In this document: positions 8,813 through 17,747 of the stretch, piece after piece
How the letters are laid out: each line of letters opens with the position of its first letter
Position numbering within the stretch: the first letter of the stretch is position 1
From: Bacillota bacterium
GTDB lineage: Bacteria; Bacillota; Clostridia; Oscillospirales; Acutalibacteraceae
Direction of reading: 5' to 3'
Length of the DNA: 64,000 bases
Assembly (NCBI GenBank): GCA_023410445.1
Contig: JAEYPT010000003.1
Coordinates: forward strand, 62,001 to 126,000
The notes under the pieces: model-generated
What the model saw: the letters and a program-made list of their open reading frames with translations, nothing else
Databases searched by the model: none
Told to the model about the DNA's origin: nothing
Made by a program: the position numbers and the translations under genes

Positions 8813-9682
8813 TCAATGATGAATCATAGTCAGAACCAGCAGATTGATTCCGCCGGCGACCAGAGTTACGATCCAGGTCGAACTGAGCATCTTCTCCCAT
8901 TTGACACGCGGGAAGATATTGTCGACCAGTACTTCAATAAAATAAGCCAGCAGAGCAACAGCCACGGCAATCGGGATGCTCCACCACTGCAGATTGATTA
9001 CGAACAGTGCGACGATGCCGAGCATCATGACGTCCTCATACCAGGCGGCAAGCTCAACGAACGCGTACATTCCGCCGGAAAGCTCCTGCGTCAGTCCCTT
9101 GCTCATTTCCTGATGGGCATGATGCGAGGTGCTGATGTCAAACGGCGATTTGCGAAACTTGATTGTCAGAATATAAAGGAAACCGAAGAAAACGCCAGGC
9201 ATATACACGATTGGGGAAATCCCAGCCTTCACGATATCACTTACAAAGAAGCTGCCTGTGGCAAGATAAAATCCGACGCCCGAGATCAGGATCATAGGCT
9301 CATAGGTCATGATCTGCATCAGTTCGCGCTGTGCGCCCATGGAGCTGTACGGCGAGTTGGCGCTGCTTGCAGCCATAAGCAGGAAAATTTCCGCGAGGGT
9401 CAGCGCAAAGAAGATCAGCAGAAGATCCCCGCCAGCAAAAAACACACAGCCTGTAAAAAGAACAAAAATCAGATAACCGCAAACCAAAAAATCCTGAACG
9501 CTGTTAACGATGAGGGACTGCTTGTTGAAAAGCTTTGCCAGATCGTAAAAGGGCTGAAGCACCGGCGGGCCCTGCCTGCCCTGCATGCGGGCCGCTACTT
9601 TGCGGTCCAACCCTGCGAGAAAGCCGCCGACGAACGGTGCAAATACCGCATAAAGTATGATTCCCAGTAATTTACCCATCAT
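8813..9682 (-). CDS. echB: Ech hydrogenase membrane subunit EchB (NuoH-like)
   Basis: 289 residues, strongly hydrophobic with about eight predicted membrane helices. It is the NuoH homologue that anchors the soluble arm and takes part in ion movement. Conserved features include the GLDRKVAARMQGRQGPP loop near residue 30 and a charged KSPFDISTSHHAHQE stretch. The ATG at 9682 (ATGATG, with GGGAGC upstream) overlaps the echA stop by four bases. The longer frame upstream runs inside echA and is not used. Confidence 0.94.
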   Translation of the reverse strand: MMGKLLGIILYAVFAPFVGGFLAGLDRKVAARMQGRQGPPVLQPFYDLAKLFNKQSLIVNSVQDFLVCGYLIFVLFTGCVFFAGGDLLLIFFALTLAEIFLLMAASSANSPYSSMGAQRELMQIMTYEPMILISGVGFYLATGSFFVSDIVKAGISPIVYMPGVFFGFLYILTIKFRKSPFDISTSHHAHQEMSKGLTQELSGGMYAFVELAAWYEDVMMLGIVALFVINLQWWSIPIAVAVALLAYFIEVLVDNIFPRVKWEKMLSSTWIVTLVAGGINLLVLTMIHH

Positions 9683-11595
9683 TTCAGCGCTCCCCCGATC
9701 ACAATACTCAACAGCACAACAAGATCCGCCGCAGCAAGAATCACGGACGGCCTCCATATCTTCTTTTCCCCAAAATAGTCTTCCATATACCAGTTGGCAA
9801 GGTACTGGTCTCTCGTATTTCCGAGGGAGTCAACAAACTTGCGGTCGTCGCCAATATTTGCGCCGGCCATATAAGAAAGGGACATCTGTCCTTTTTTGCC
9901 GATGGTAAGAATGCGCACCATCAGCGGCAGAATTACCAGCGTCAGAAGCATCAGGAGCATAATGCTCAGATCGCCGGAAGAAATCACGGCAGAAACCGAA
10001 TCATGGAATACATTGGCAAGGTACGGCTGCACCACACCAGCGGAAATCACCGGGAAGGCGATTACCAGAAGAACCACGAGGCCCGTCAGGGTATAGATGG
10101 AAGCTTTTTCGCTTGCTTTGACGGTGTCCGGATGCTTCTTTTCCTGATGAACAATAGCAATCAGCTTGCCGAGCCATTTGGCCCAGTAGAAGGTCGTGGT
10201 AGCGCTGCCGAACACAACAAACAGAACCAGCAGGAAATTTCCGGAATCGATAAAGGCCTTCAGAGCGGCCCATTTGGAAATCAGCATGCCGAACGGAGCC
10301 AGGAACATTCCGCAGATACCGACGATCATCGGGTAAGCAAGCTGCGGCATGCGGACGATCAGGCCGTGCATATCCTCAATATTGCGGCTGCCGGTGCTGT
10401 TTTCCACAGCACCGACGGTAAGGAACATCAGGGACTTCGAAACCGCGTGGAAAATCAGGAGCAGAACGGCGGCCCATACGGCTTCATGCACACCGACTCC
10501 AGCGCAGGCCGTAATCAGGCCGAGGTTGGAAATTGTGGAATAAGCCAGCACCTTTTTGCCGTCGCTCTGGGAAATTGCCAGAAGCGAAGTTGCAAAGAAG
10601 GTAAATCCACCGATCGTTGTAACCATAATACCGGCCGCGTTCCCAGCGAGCGCCGGTGAAAGGCGAATCAGGAGGTATACGCCCGCTTTAACCATCGTGG
10701 CGGAGTGCAGGAGAGCAGAACTCGGAGTAGGAGCAACCATGGCGCCGAGCAGCCATTTGGAGAACGGAAGCTGCGCGCTCTTGGTCAGAGCCGCAAAGGC
10801 CAGCAGGGTAACCGGGACGATAACCATCGCACCGGTCGGGCCCATCGCTGCCAGGTCCTCCAGATTCGCAACCTTCAGCACGAGCGCGCAATACACGATT
10901 GCCGCCATAAAGCCGCAGCCGCCAAGGAGGGTCATCCACAATGCACGGAACGCATTATGTATGGCAAGCTCGGAAAGCGGATAGCTGATCAACAGGAAAG
11001 AGCACAGGGTCGTGATTTCCCAGAAGAAATACATCCATGCAAGATTGGCTGAAAAGACAAGGCCAAACATGGCCCCGAGGAACATGAACATAATGGCAAG
11101 GAAAAATGCCGTGCGATCCTTGCAGTCTGTGTGATGCTTGTGATAATCACGCAGATAACCGACCGCATAGATGCAGATCAAGCTGCCGACGATACCGACC
11201 ACAAGAGCCATAATCACCGTAAGCTGATCAATATAAAGATGGGGTTTCCCTTCCACACCGTGCCCGGAAAGCTCCAGCCACAGGATGGGGAGTGTGCCGA
11301 TTGCGGAGAGCAGCGGCACATAATATTTCTTATAGCGAAATCCGAAATAAAACACGAACACCATCAGGATAAACTCACCCAACAGAATAATGTTGTTCTG
11401 CATAGGAGTTTCCACCAGGTAGGACTGCGCCCCACCCTGCATCAGGGAGCTAACCGCAAAATAGAGCACCCCGGCAATAATCAGACCGCTGAACAGAAAT
11501 ACCAGTACGTTGCGAACTTTGGACGGTTTGCGCAGAAGCGCAATCACAGCCGCGGCAACGAATGGCATCAAGATCAGAAATGTAATGATTCCCAT
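9679..11595 (-). CDS. echA: Ech hydrogenase membrane subunit EchA (NuoL-like)
   Basis: About 638 residues with some 14-16 membrane helices, the NuoL/MrpA-type antiporter-like subunit that should translocate H+ or Na+ when ferredoxin electrons reduce protons. Typical core stretches are WMYFFWEITTLCSF and ALTKSAQLPFSKWL, the latter with the conserved lysine, plus LLHSATMVKAG. First gene of the operon. Three in-frame starts are possible: GTG at 11634, ATG at 11607, ATG at 11595. The last has GGTGG five bases upstream and begins right at the first helix, so it is preferred, with some doubt. Confidence 0.93.
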   Translation of the reverse strand: MGIITFLILMPFVAAAVIALLRKPSKVRNVLVFLFSGLIIAGVLYFAVSSLMQGGAQSYLVETPMQNNIILLGEFILMVFVFYFGFRYKKYYVPLLSAIGTLPILWLELSGHGVEGKPHLYIDQLTVIMALVVGIVGSLICIYAVGYLRDYHKHHTDCKDRTAFFLAIMFMFLGAMFGLVFSANLAWMYFFWEITTLCSFLLISYPLSELAIHNAFRALWMTLLGGCGFMAAIVYCALVLKVANLEDLAAMGPTGAMVIVPVTLLAFAALTKSAQLPFSKWLLGAMVAPTPSSALLHSATMVKAGVYLLIRLSPALAGNAAGIMVTTIGGFTFFATSLLAISQSDGKKVLAYSTISNLGLITACAGVGVHEAVWAAVLLLIFHAVSKSLMFLTVGAVENSTGSRNIEDMHGLIVRMPQLAYPMIVGICGMFLAPFGMLISKWAALKAFIDSGNFLLVLFVVFGSATTTFYWAKWLGKLIAIVHQEKKHPDTVKASEKASIYTLTGLVVLLVIAFPVISAGVVQPYLANVFHDSVSAVISSGDLSIMLLMLLTLVILPLMVRILTIGKKGQMSLSYMAGANIGDDRKFVDSLGNTRDQYLANWYMEDYFGEKKIWRPSVILAAADLVVLLSIVIGGALK

Positions 11596-11755
11596 ATAAG
11601 CCACCATTTCTATAACAAAATTTCGTTTCCGCACCGGCGGAAACTGCCCTCAAGACATGCGCGTAGAACCGAAACTGTCTGATTTCGGCTTGTCCGCCTT
11701 CCCCCTTTGTATTTTCAATTGTCTAAATAATAACACTACGATTCATATGGTATAT

Positions 11756-11783
11756 ATAATAACATGTTTCGTCAGAAGTTCAA
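11756..11783 (-). promoter_or_regulatory. Probable ech-hyp operon promoter
   Basis: TTGAAC (11778-11783) and TATTAT (11756-11761) with a 16-base spacer and a TG one base before the -10 (extended -10). It lies about 160 bases upstream of echA, which implies a long untranslated leader. Confidence 0.5.
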
Positions 11784-11951
11784 GTCAAGAGCGGACATTT
11801 TTTACTAAATGACCAATTTTATCGGCTGATTTTATGGAATGGGCGAAAAAATTGCCTGCTGTTCCAGAATTTCCAGTCCCATTAAACTCCGCCTGAGCAA
11901 ACCAGCGAAATGGTCGGTCAATTTCCAAATGATGTAAAATGTGTATGAAAT

Positions 11952-11996
11952 AAAACACAGCAGACAAAATTGCAAAGCAAGCAACTTTGTCTGCTG
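11952..11996 (-). terminator. Terminator after GGDEF-EAL gene
   Basis: Eleven-base stem CAGCAGACAAA/TTTGTCTGCTG (11958-11968 with 11986-11996), extended by four further pairs, followed on the minus strand by TGTTTTATTT. About 50 bases past the gene's stop. Confidence 0.6.
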
Positions 11997-12045
11997 CGGA
12001 GAAAAAGCGAGACGTGCCGCAATGAAGATTCTCAAAATCTTCTTC

Positions 12046-13923
12046 TTAATCGCCCGTTCCGGTTCCCTCAAGATTGAGCTCGGAAAGAGTCTGAGGGAAA
12101 AATTTCATACACAAATCCTGCTTACAGAGCGGCCTGCCCCAGAGAAACCCTTGAATATAATCGCATTCGTTTTCCTGCAGATATTCCAGCTGAACCTGAT
12201 TTTCCACGCCCTCTGCAATTACCTTCATTCCCATCTGATGGGTCAGCCGGATAATATCCCCCACAATCTGCCTTTTGCTTTCCGGGTCGTTCAGCGTATT
12301 GATAAAGGACTTATCTAGCTTTAAAAGATCCACGGGTAGCTTCTGAAGATAACTAAGGGAGGAATAACCCGTTCCGAAATCGTCGAGCGCAATGCGGATT
12401 CCAAGATTCTTCAATTCGCGGAGAAGCCCGGCGGCATCTTCGGACGCGGAAATGAAAACCGATTCCGTAATTTCAAGCTCCAACCGACGCGGGTTAAAAT
12501 CCAGCTCTTTCAGCACCGACTGAACCATTTCCCGGAAAGATGGTTCCATCAGTTGTACTGCTGAGATGTTGACAGCAAGCAGCACGTTGCTGCAGCCTAT
12601 GATTTTCCGGAAATCTTCGCAGGCCCTGCGCAAAATCCATTCGCCAAGCGAAATAATCTGCCCAGTTTTTTCTGCAGTTTCAATCAGCCGGGCCGGGCTC
12701 ACAAAACCAAGCTTCGGCGACTGCCATCGGATCAGCGCTTCAAACCCCCTGAGGCGCTTTGAAATGGAATCGTACTGCGGCTGATAAACCATGAACATTT
12801 CACCGTTGCTGACGGCGTACTTCATGTTATTTTCAAATTCAATACTCTGCAGAACCGCATTCTTCATTTGTTCCTGAAAAAGCTGTACCGTATTTTTGCC
12901 GTTTTCCTTAGCCTGATACATTGCCATATCCGCATATTTCAGGAGTTCCTCCGCGCTGGTTCCATCCTCCGGATAGGCGGCGACTCCAATGCACGCGCCT
13001 GTGCTGTACTGAACGTTCCCGATTTCGGTGGGCTTTTTCAGCGTATCCTGAAGCGAGCGCATATAGCTTTCAATTTTTTCCCGGCTCATCTGCCTCTGAA
13101 TAATCAGCGCAAATTCATCGCCGCCAAGTCGGCCGAGAAAGTCGGAACCATGGATTGCTTCCCGAAGGCGAAACGCCGCCGTCACCAGGTAAATATCCCC
13201 AACGTTATACCCGGCGGTATCGTTGATCCGTTTAAAATCGTCAATATCAATGATCGCGACCGAAAACCGTTCCGGAGTATCGGAATATGACAGAAGAAGA
13301 TCGATACGATTCAAAATCATCAACCGGTTGGGCAGCTCAGTAAGCATATCAAAATAGGAAAGGCTGTTGAGCTTCTCTTCGTTTTCGCTCAACTGCTTTG
13401 TGTATTCTTCCATCTGCTCACTTTGGCTGTGCAATTGCTTCCGCGCCGAGGAAATCTCTTCGCTGAGTTTCTCCAGCTTCCGCTTCTGCCCCATCTTTTC
13501 GTAAAGCTCCACACTCAGACGCTTTTGTGCGGAATGAAGAACCGTGATGATGAAAATGGTACAGAGCGAGGCCGGAATTCCAGGCGCGGCGGCAGGATTC
13601 ATTCCACTAAAAACCAAAAAACATAAAAAGACGCACTGCGTCATATTGACGATTAATGCAACAACATACCCAGACTGAAACAGGGACATGGTCAGATAAA
13701 AAGAAAGGAAAACCTGAACCTGGCAAAGGACGCCATTGATGATGGTGGATGTTGGATGGGTTCCTTCAATGATAAAAGCCGCCGCATACAGGACCAGATA
13801 AACATAGGGATAAAATCGCTTCTTTGACAGATGAAATTGGCCCGTATGTAGAATCCATGCGCGCTTCTTCCTGCATTCCTTGTGGTTAACGTCCTCACAA
13901 TTACTGCTTATCCCCACAGGCAT
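12046..13923 (-). CDS. Membrane GGDEF-EAL cyclic-di-GMP protein
   Basis: About 625 residues: a basic N-terminus, some four membrane helices (residues 30-135), a coiled-coil linker (140-190), a GGDEF domain with intact RLGGDEF, then an EAL domain with intact FEALIRW, ITES and DDFGTGYSS. Both active sites look complete, so synthesis and hydrolysis of c-di-GMP are possible. The usual product-inhibition RxxD site reads HGSD, so feedback inhibition is probably weak. The helices carry no recognised sensor domain. The ATG at 13923 with AGAAGG upstream is chosen over a TTG eight codons earlier. Confidence 0.92.
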   Translation of the reverse strand: MPVGISSNCEDVNHKECRKKRAWILHTGQFHLSKKRFYPYVYLVLYAAAFIIEGTHPTSTIINGVLCQVQVFLSFYLTMSLFQSGYVVALIVNMTQCVFLCFLVFSGMNPAAAPGIPASLCTIFIITVLHSAQKRLSVELYEKMGQKRKLEKLSEEISSARKQLHSQSEQMEEYTKQLSENEEKLNSLSYFDMLTELPNRLMILNRIDLLLSYSDTPERFSVAIIDIDDFKRINDTAGYNVGDIYLVTAAFRLREAIHGSDFLGRLGGDEFALIIQRQMSREKIESYMRSLQDTLKKPTEIGNVQYSTGACIGVAAYPEDGTSAEELLKYADMAMYQAKENGKNTVQLFQEQMKNAVLQSIEFENNMKYAVSNGEMFMVYQPQYDSISKRLRGFEALIRWQSPKLGFVSPARLIETAEKTGQIISLGEWILRRACEDFRKIIGCSNVLLAVNISAVQLMEPSFREMVQSVLKELDFNPRRLELEITESVFISASEDAAGLLRELKNLGIRIALDDFGTGYSSLSYLQKLPVDLLKLDKSFINTLNDPESKRQIVGDIIRLTHQMGMKVIAEGVENQVQLEYLQENECDYIQGFLWGRPLCKQDLCMKFFPQTLSELNLEGTGTGD

Positions 13924-14268
13924 TGATAAGCGCCTTCTTTTGTCCAAAATTTGTCGGTCCGATGAAGAATTGGGATATTGACAAATCTTTCCGGAAGAAT
14001 CTGGTTATGTCACAAATTTGATTTGCCATTTTGTACAAAAATCTTATGGAATAAAAATCTAATTGAATTGTACTATAATTGCTTTATTATTTCAATAAAA
14101 AGTTCTTTTTTTGTCAAAAATAACAAATTATACTTCTAAATTTCTACCTCAAGTAAAATTAATGTTATTCCTGCAAAATATTAAATCAGAATTATTTAAA
14201 TTAAAAAAGCAGTAAAATGAAGGAATAGTAGATAATAATTCAAAAAAGCTGTCGACGGGGGAATCTCA
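13924..14268. other. AT-rich divergent intergenic region
   Basis: 345 bases between divergent genes. It holds a minus-strand promoter near 14080, giving the GGDEF-EAL gene a leader of about 135 nt, and a TTCCGGAA-centred imperfect inverted repeat near 13990-14000. For the plus-strand gene several A/T-rich -10-like hexamers occur but none with a convincing -35. No c-di-GMP riboswitch signature was seen. Confidence 0.5.
14067..14095 (-). promoter_or_regulatory. Promoter of GGDEF-EAL gene
   Basis: TTGAAA (14090-14095), 17 bases, TACAAT (14067-14072) on the minus strand. Confidence 0.55.
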
Positions 14269-15552
14269 ATGGAAAAGCTGGACGAAAAATACGGATGTTA
14301 CCTGAAAATAATAAAAGAAGAGTTGCTTCCGGCGTTCGGCTGCACCGAACCGATCGCCATTGCTTACGCGGCTGCAAAAGCGCGCGAAATACTCGGCTCT
14401 GAACCGGATACGGCAGTTATCGAAGCCAGTTCCAATATCATTAAAAATGTGAAAAGCGTCGTCGTACCGAATACTGGCGGACTGCGGGGAATCGAAGCTG
14501 CAGCTGCAGTCGGAATCATAGCCGGGAAAGCAGATAAGGAACTGGAGTGCATTTGTGAGGTAAGCCCCGCACAGATTGAGCAGATTCGCAGATTTCTTTC
14601 TGAAAAACAGCTGCGGGTAAAACTCTCGAACAGCCCTTTTATCTTTTTAATTCAGATTGATCTGCAGCACGGCGAAGAGCATGCCTCCGTAAGGATTGCC
14701 AACTATCATACAAACATCGTCCGCATTGAAAAAAACGGTAACGTTCTTTTCGAAAAGGAAGCGGAGGCCGGGAGCGAAGATCTTACGGACCGAAGCCTTC
14801 TCAATGTCGCGGATATTCTGGATTTCGCTGAAACCGTCGCACTGGAAGATGTCGATGACGTGATTTCACGGCAGATCGAATTCAACTCCCGGATTGCCGT
14901 TGAAGGCATCCGTGGAAATTACGGAGCAAATATCGGACGGGTACTTTTGTCCACCCGCCCGAATGACGTCGCTCTGCGCGCAAGGGCGATGGCCGCGGCC
15001 GCCTCTGACGCCAGAATGAGCGGATGCGAACTGCCGGTGGTAATCGTATCCGGCAGCGGGAATCAGGGAATTACCGCGTCTGTACCGGTGATCGAATACG
15101 CAAAAGAACTTGGGGCTTCCCGTGAAAAGCTGATCCGTTCCCTCGTTCTTTCCGACCTTGTCACCATTCACCAGAAAACCGGGATCGGGCGCCTTTCCGC
15201 CTTCTGCGGTGCAGTGAGCGCTGGCTGCGGAAGCGGCGCCGGAATTGCCTATCTGTGCGGCGGAGGCTACGAAGAAATCTCTCACACGATCGTGAATGCG
15301 CTGGCCATTGTCTCCGGTATGATCTGTGACGGAGCAAAAGCTTCGTGCGCAGCGAAAATCGCGACCGCTGTGGAATCGGGTATTCTAGGGTACCAGATGT
15401 TCTGCAAGGGACAGCAGTTTAAAAGCGGCGACGGGATCATTACAAAGGGCGTCGAGGCCAACATCGCAAACGTCGGCAGGCTTGCCAAAGAAGGAATGCG
15501 CGAAACCGACCGGGAAATCGTCAGTATCATGACGGGCTACCATGAAAGCTGA
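14269..15552 (+). CDS. L-cysteine desulfidase / serine dehydratase alpha family protein
   Basis: 427 residues of the UPF0597/CyuA (YhaM) family, related to the alpha chain of iron-sulphur L-serine dehydratase. Characterised members break L-cysteine into pyruvate, ammonia and sulphide. Seen here are the N-terminal PAFGCTEPIA and GSGNQGI stretches, and well-spaced cysteines (AFCGAVSAGCGSG, MICDGAKASC) that fit a [4Fe-4S] site. GGGGGAATCTCA precedes the ATG. It stands alone between a divergent regulator-type gene and a bidirectional terminator. An L-serine dehydratase role cannot be excluded without assay. Confidence 0.8.
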   Translation: MEKLDEKYGCYLKIIKEELLPAFGCTEPIAIAYAAAKAREILGSEPDTAVIEASSNIIKNVKSVVVPNTGGLRGIEAAAAVGIIAGKADKELECICEVSPAQIEQIRRFLSEKQLRVKLSNSPFIFLIQIDLQHGEEHASVRIANYHTNIVRIEKNGNVLFEKEAEAGSEDLTDRSLLNVADILDFAETVALEDVDDVISRQIEFNSRIAVEGIRGNYGANIGRVLLSTRPNDVALRARAMAAAASDARMSGCELPVVIVSGSGNQGITASVPVIEYAKELGASREKLIRSLVLSDLVTIHQKTGIGRLSAFCGAVSAGCGSGAGIAYLCGGGYEEISHTIVNALAIVSGMICDGAKASCAAKIATAVESGILGYQMFCKGQQFKSGDGIITKGVEANIANVGRLAKEGMRETDREIVSIMTGYHES

Positions 15553-15565
15553 ACGGTTCCTATCA

Positions 15566-15610
15566 TAGATAAAGAGGGTCCGGCTCAAAGAGCCGGACCC
15601 TCTTTATCTA
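15566..15610. terminator. Bidirectional terminator, 21-bp perfect hairpin
   Basis: A perfect 21-base inverted repeat (15566-15586 and 15590-15610) with an AAA loop lies between two convergent genes. The A/T-rich outer ends give partial U-runs in both directions. Confidence 0.8.
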
Positions 15611-15620
15611 TCGGAAACAA

Positions 15621-16703
15621 TCAATGCCCGCCAAGGATTTCCTTCATCTTACCGATAAACAGGCGGCATTCCTCCAGCGTGCCCACAGACACACGGCTGA
15701 AAGCGAACGATTCTATGTGAATTCCGCTCTGGAGAAGCTTTTCCTGAATTTCGAACGGTTCCCGACCAGAATCGAAATAGACGAAGTTCGTCTGGGAATC
15801 AAAGACGTTGCAGCCAAGATTACGTAGTTCACGGATGATGTACTCTCGACCTTCCACAATCAGGTCCTTTGTCTTCTGATAGTAATTCGGGTCGCTCAGC
15901 GCCGCAACAGCCGCCTTATGTGCAAAAACATTCAGATTCCATGCTCCGGTGCAGTGCTGCATCGCAGCGATCAGTTCCACTGGGCCCAAAGCATAACCGC
16001 AGCGAACGCCCGCCATTCCGTAATATTTGGAGAAAGTCTTGATGATCATAATGGGAAACTCCGGATTTTCCTTCAGAAAGCCCACCATACTCCGGCAGTC
16101 GGGCTCCGTGGCAAATTCCACATACGCCTCATCCATTACGGTGAGGACGGTATCCGGAAGTTTTCTTAAAAACGCTTCGATTTCCGCGTAAGGAAGATAG
16201 GTGCCGGTCGGGTTGTTCGGATTGCAGATTACAACCATTTTTGTTTTTTCCGTGACAGCTTTCAGCATTCCGTCCAGATCGAATTTCTGATCATTTGTTA
16301 CGGGTACCACCACTGGAACGGCGCCGTTGACATTCGCCATTTCATTGAACGCACCGAATGTCGGTGCACAGAAAAGAACCTCGTCACCCGGATTCAAAAA
16401 GCTTACGCCAAGCATATCAATCATGGAACTGGAACCGGAACCGGTTACAATGTGTTCCGTACCAAGTCCGTAAAGTTCTGAAAGGGCGTGCTTCAAGTAG
16501 GCTGCCGAAAAATCAGGGTAGTATCTTGCCGCATCCAGACTTTCCCTGACCGCTTTCAGAGCCTTCGGCGACATTCCATACGGATTTTCATTCAGGCCCA
16601 TATGAATCAGCGGGCTTCCCTCCACACGTATGTTCACGGATTTCGGACGTTTGAGCATCGGCATTTTTTGCATCGAAGTGCTGATAAACGGATTGATCGG
16701 CAT
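15621..16703 (-). CDS. hisC: Histidinol-phosphate aminotransferase-like PLP enzyme
   Basis: 360 residues, fold-type I aminotransferase of the HisC group. Seen: GLNENPYG near residue 36, CNPNNPTG near 160, DEAYVEF, and the PLP lysine in KTFSKYYGMAG, followed by GVRCGYA. In histidine synthesis it would convert imidazole-acetol phosphate to histidinol phosphate. HisC-like enzymes also act on aromatic amino acids or in cobamide side-chain synthesis, and no his gene is next to it, so the substrate is open. GGAGGTATCAGT precedes the ATG. Confidence 0.8.
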   Translation of the reverse strand: MPINPFISTSMQKMPMLKRPKSVNIRVEGSPLIHMGLNENPYGMSPKALKAVRESLDAARYYPDFSAAYLKHALSELYGLGTEHIVTGSGSSSMIDMLGVSFLNPGDEVLFCAPTFGAFNEMANVNGAVPVVVPVTNDQKFDLDGMLKAVTEKTKMVVICNPNNPTGTYLPYAEIEAFLRKLPDTVLTVMDEAYVEFATEPDCRSMVGFLKENPEFPIMIIKTFSKYYGMAGVRCGYALGPVELIAAMQHCTGAWNLNVFAHKAAVAALSDPNYYQKTKDLIVEGREYIIRELRNLGCNVFDSQTNFVYFDSGREPFEIQEKLLQSGIHIESFAFSRVSVGTLEECRLFIGKMKEILGGH

Positions 16704-16808
16704 ACTGATACCTCCTAAACTTTTCCCTCTTCATTTCCCCGGAAAACCGCAGACGGCATAGCTGTGGCCTGGTATTCCGAGCCATGGATGTCACACGCGG
16801 ATACAATG

Positions 16809-16843
16809 CAAAAAAGCAGCTCAAATAATTAAATCTGAGCTGC
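16809..16843 (-). terminator. Terminator after tRNA-Leu
   Basis: Stem GCAGCTCA/TGAGCTGC (16816-16823 with 16836-16843) followed on the minus strand by six T. Confidence 0.8.
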
Positions 16844-16886
16844 CCCTTCGCAGGAAAAATAACGATATTGAGTTTTCGCTCCGATA

Positions 16887-16973
16887 TGGTGCCGGTGGTG
16901 GGACTCGAACCCACACGCCCTTGCGGACAACAGATTTTGAGTCTGTCTCGTCTGCCAATTCCAACACACCGGC
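16887..16973 (-). tRNA. tRNA-Leu (anticodon CAA)
   Basis: 87 bases including an encoded CCA end. The acceptor stem GCCGGTG pairs with CACCGGC. The anticodon arm is ACAGA-CTCAAAA-TCTGT, giving anticodon CAA, which reads UUG. A long variable arm (TGTCCGCAAGGGCG region) fits a class II leucine tRNA, and the T arm GTGGG-TTCGAGT-CCCAC is canonical. Confidence 0.96.
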
Positions 16974-16993
16974 ATAGCAGTGCAACAAAATTT

Positions 16994-17022
16994 ATTATAT
17001 AATAGATGCCGACGAAAATCAA
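16994..17022 (-). promoter_or_regulatory. Promoter of tRNA-Leu
   Basis: TTGATT (17017-17022), 17 bases, TATAAT (16994-16999), about 20 bases before the tRNA 5' end. Confidence 0.7.
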
Positions 17023-17065
17023 GATAAAAACCCCGTTTTTCCGTAATTTTCGCCGGAACTCCTGA

Positions 17066-17103
17066 AAAGAAGAACCCGGAAAACGCCTGCGGCATTTTCC
17101 GGG
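17066..17103 (-). terminator. Terminator after 97-residue membrane gene
   Basis: Stem CCCGGAAAA/TTTTCCGGG (17075-17083 with 17095-17103) followed on the minus strand by TTCTTCTTTTC. Confidence 0.7.
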
Positions 17104-17112
17104 CCTGAGATA

Positions 17113-17406
17113 TTACTTTCCGTTCAATGATTGTTTTCCCTTGAACACCCGGGTGACGGCACTGTAGACACCGTTGGATGACAGCGCTACAAGAACGGCA
17201 TTCAGGGGTATAATCGCCGCAGCTGCGCCCGTGAGAGCACCTGTGAAATACGTTGCCGCGTACAGAATTAAAAGGGCGATGATATAGCTCAGCAGCTGAG
17301 TCGGAAGTTTCTGAAAGAAGCCCTTCACAAACTGCGTAACAATGGAAGTTGCCAGCGTACAACCTGCAAAAGTAGCCAGATACTGCCAGGAAAAAAATTC
17401 GTTCAC
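17113..17406 (-). CDS. Small membrane protein, holin-like, unknown function
   Basis: 97 residues with about three hydrophobic segments (around 8-25, 38-58 and 62-78) and a basic C-terminal tail (FKGKQSLNGK). The composition recalls phage-derived holins, but no endolysin or phage gene is near, so the role is unknown. GGGGAGAATTTTG lies before the ATG and a clear terminator follows, which supports it as a real single-gene unit. I do not recognise a named family. Confidence 0.65.
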   Translation of the reverse strand: MNEFFSWQYLATFAGCTLATSIVTQFVKGFFQKLPTQLLSYIIALLILYAATYFTGALTGAAAAIIPLNAVLVALSSNGVYSAVTRVFKGKQSLNGK

Positions 17407-17555
17407 AAAATTCTCCCCGTTTCCCGCCGTGATTGAGGCGTAAAGCCTTACCTATAGTATGTATATTGGGATACTTCGGACACAATGCCTGCTTTTTACT
17501 CAGAACGCTGAATATTATTCCAAATGCTGCCATACACTAGGGACGAGGTGAAATT

Positions 17556-17747
17556 ATGGATTACTCCCTTTATACGGAATTCCCATTTCCATCTGTTCTG
17601 ACGCCTGAAGAGGAGAAAACCAAGGAGTTCTTCCTATCTCTGGATGACGGCGAACAGCTTGAGCTGCTTTCCGGATGCGGATCCTACCGGGAATTTTACG
17701 GACGTGTAAACCGTTGGATGGACAAAAAAATAGCTGCCGCGCGGTAA
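17556..17747 (+). CDS. Small hypothetical protein (63 residues)
   Basis: A short soluble protein, acidic in its middle (PEEEKTKEFFLSLDDGEQLELL) with a basic tail. No family recognised. A GACGAGGTGAAATT leader gives a good ribosome site, and a strong terminator hairpin begins inside its last codons, which supports it as a real transcription unit. Confidence 0.65.
   Translation: MDYSLYTEFPFPSVLTPEEEKTKEFFLSLDDGEQLELLSGCGSYREFYGRVNRWMDKKIAAAR

Larger units (their letters stand above)
11596..12045. other. Intergenic region between ech operon and GGDEF-EAL gene
   Basis: 450 bases with no supported gene. It holds the presumed ech leader (about 150 nt), an ech promoter candidate near 11770 and a terminator for the GGDEF-EAL gene near 11975. 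Short open frames on both strands here lack ribosome sites and recognisable products. No riboswitch fold was recognised in the leader. Confidence 0.6.

Noticed and set aside
11785..12071. Short minus-strand frames in the ech/GGDEF-EAL gap
   Set aside because: They run through the terminator hairpin, lack ribosome sites and show no family resemblance.
13924..14060. Possible c-di-GMP riboswitch in the GGDEF-EAL leader
   Set aside because: None of the conserved GEMM core segments could be found; only a short TTCCGGAA-centred repeat is present.
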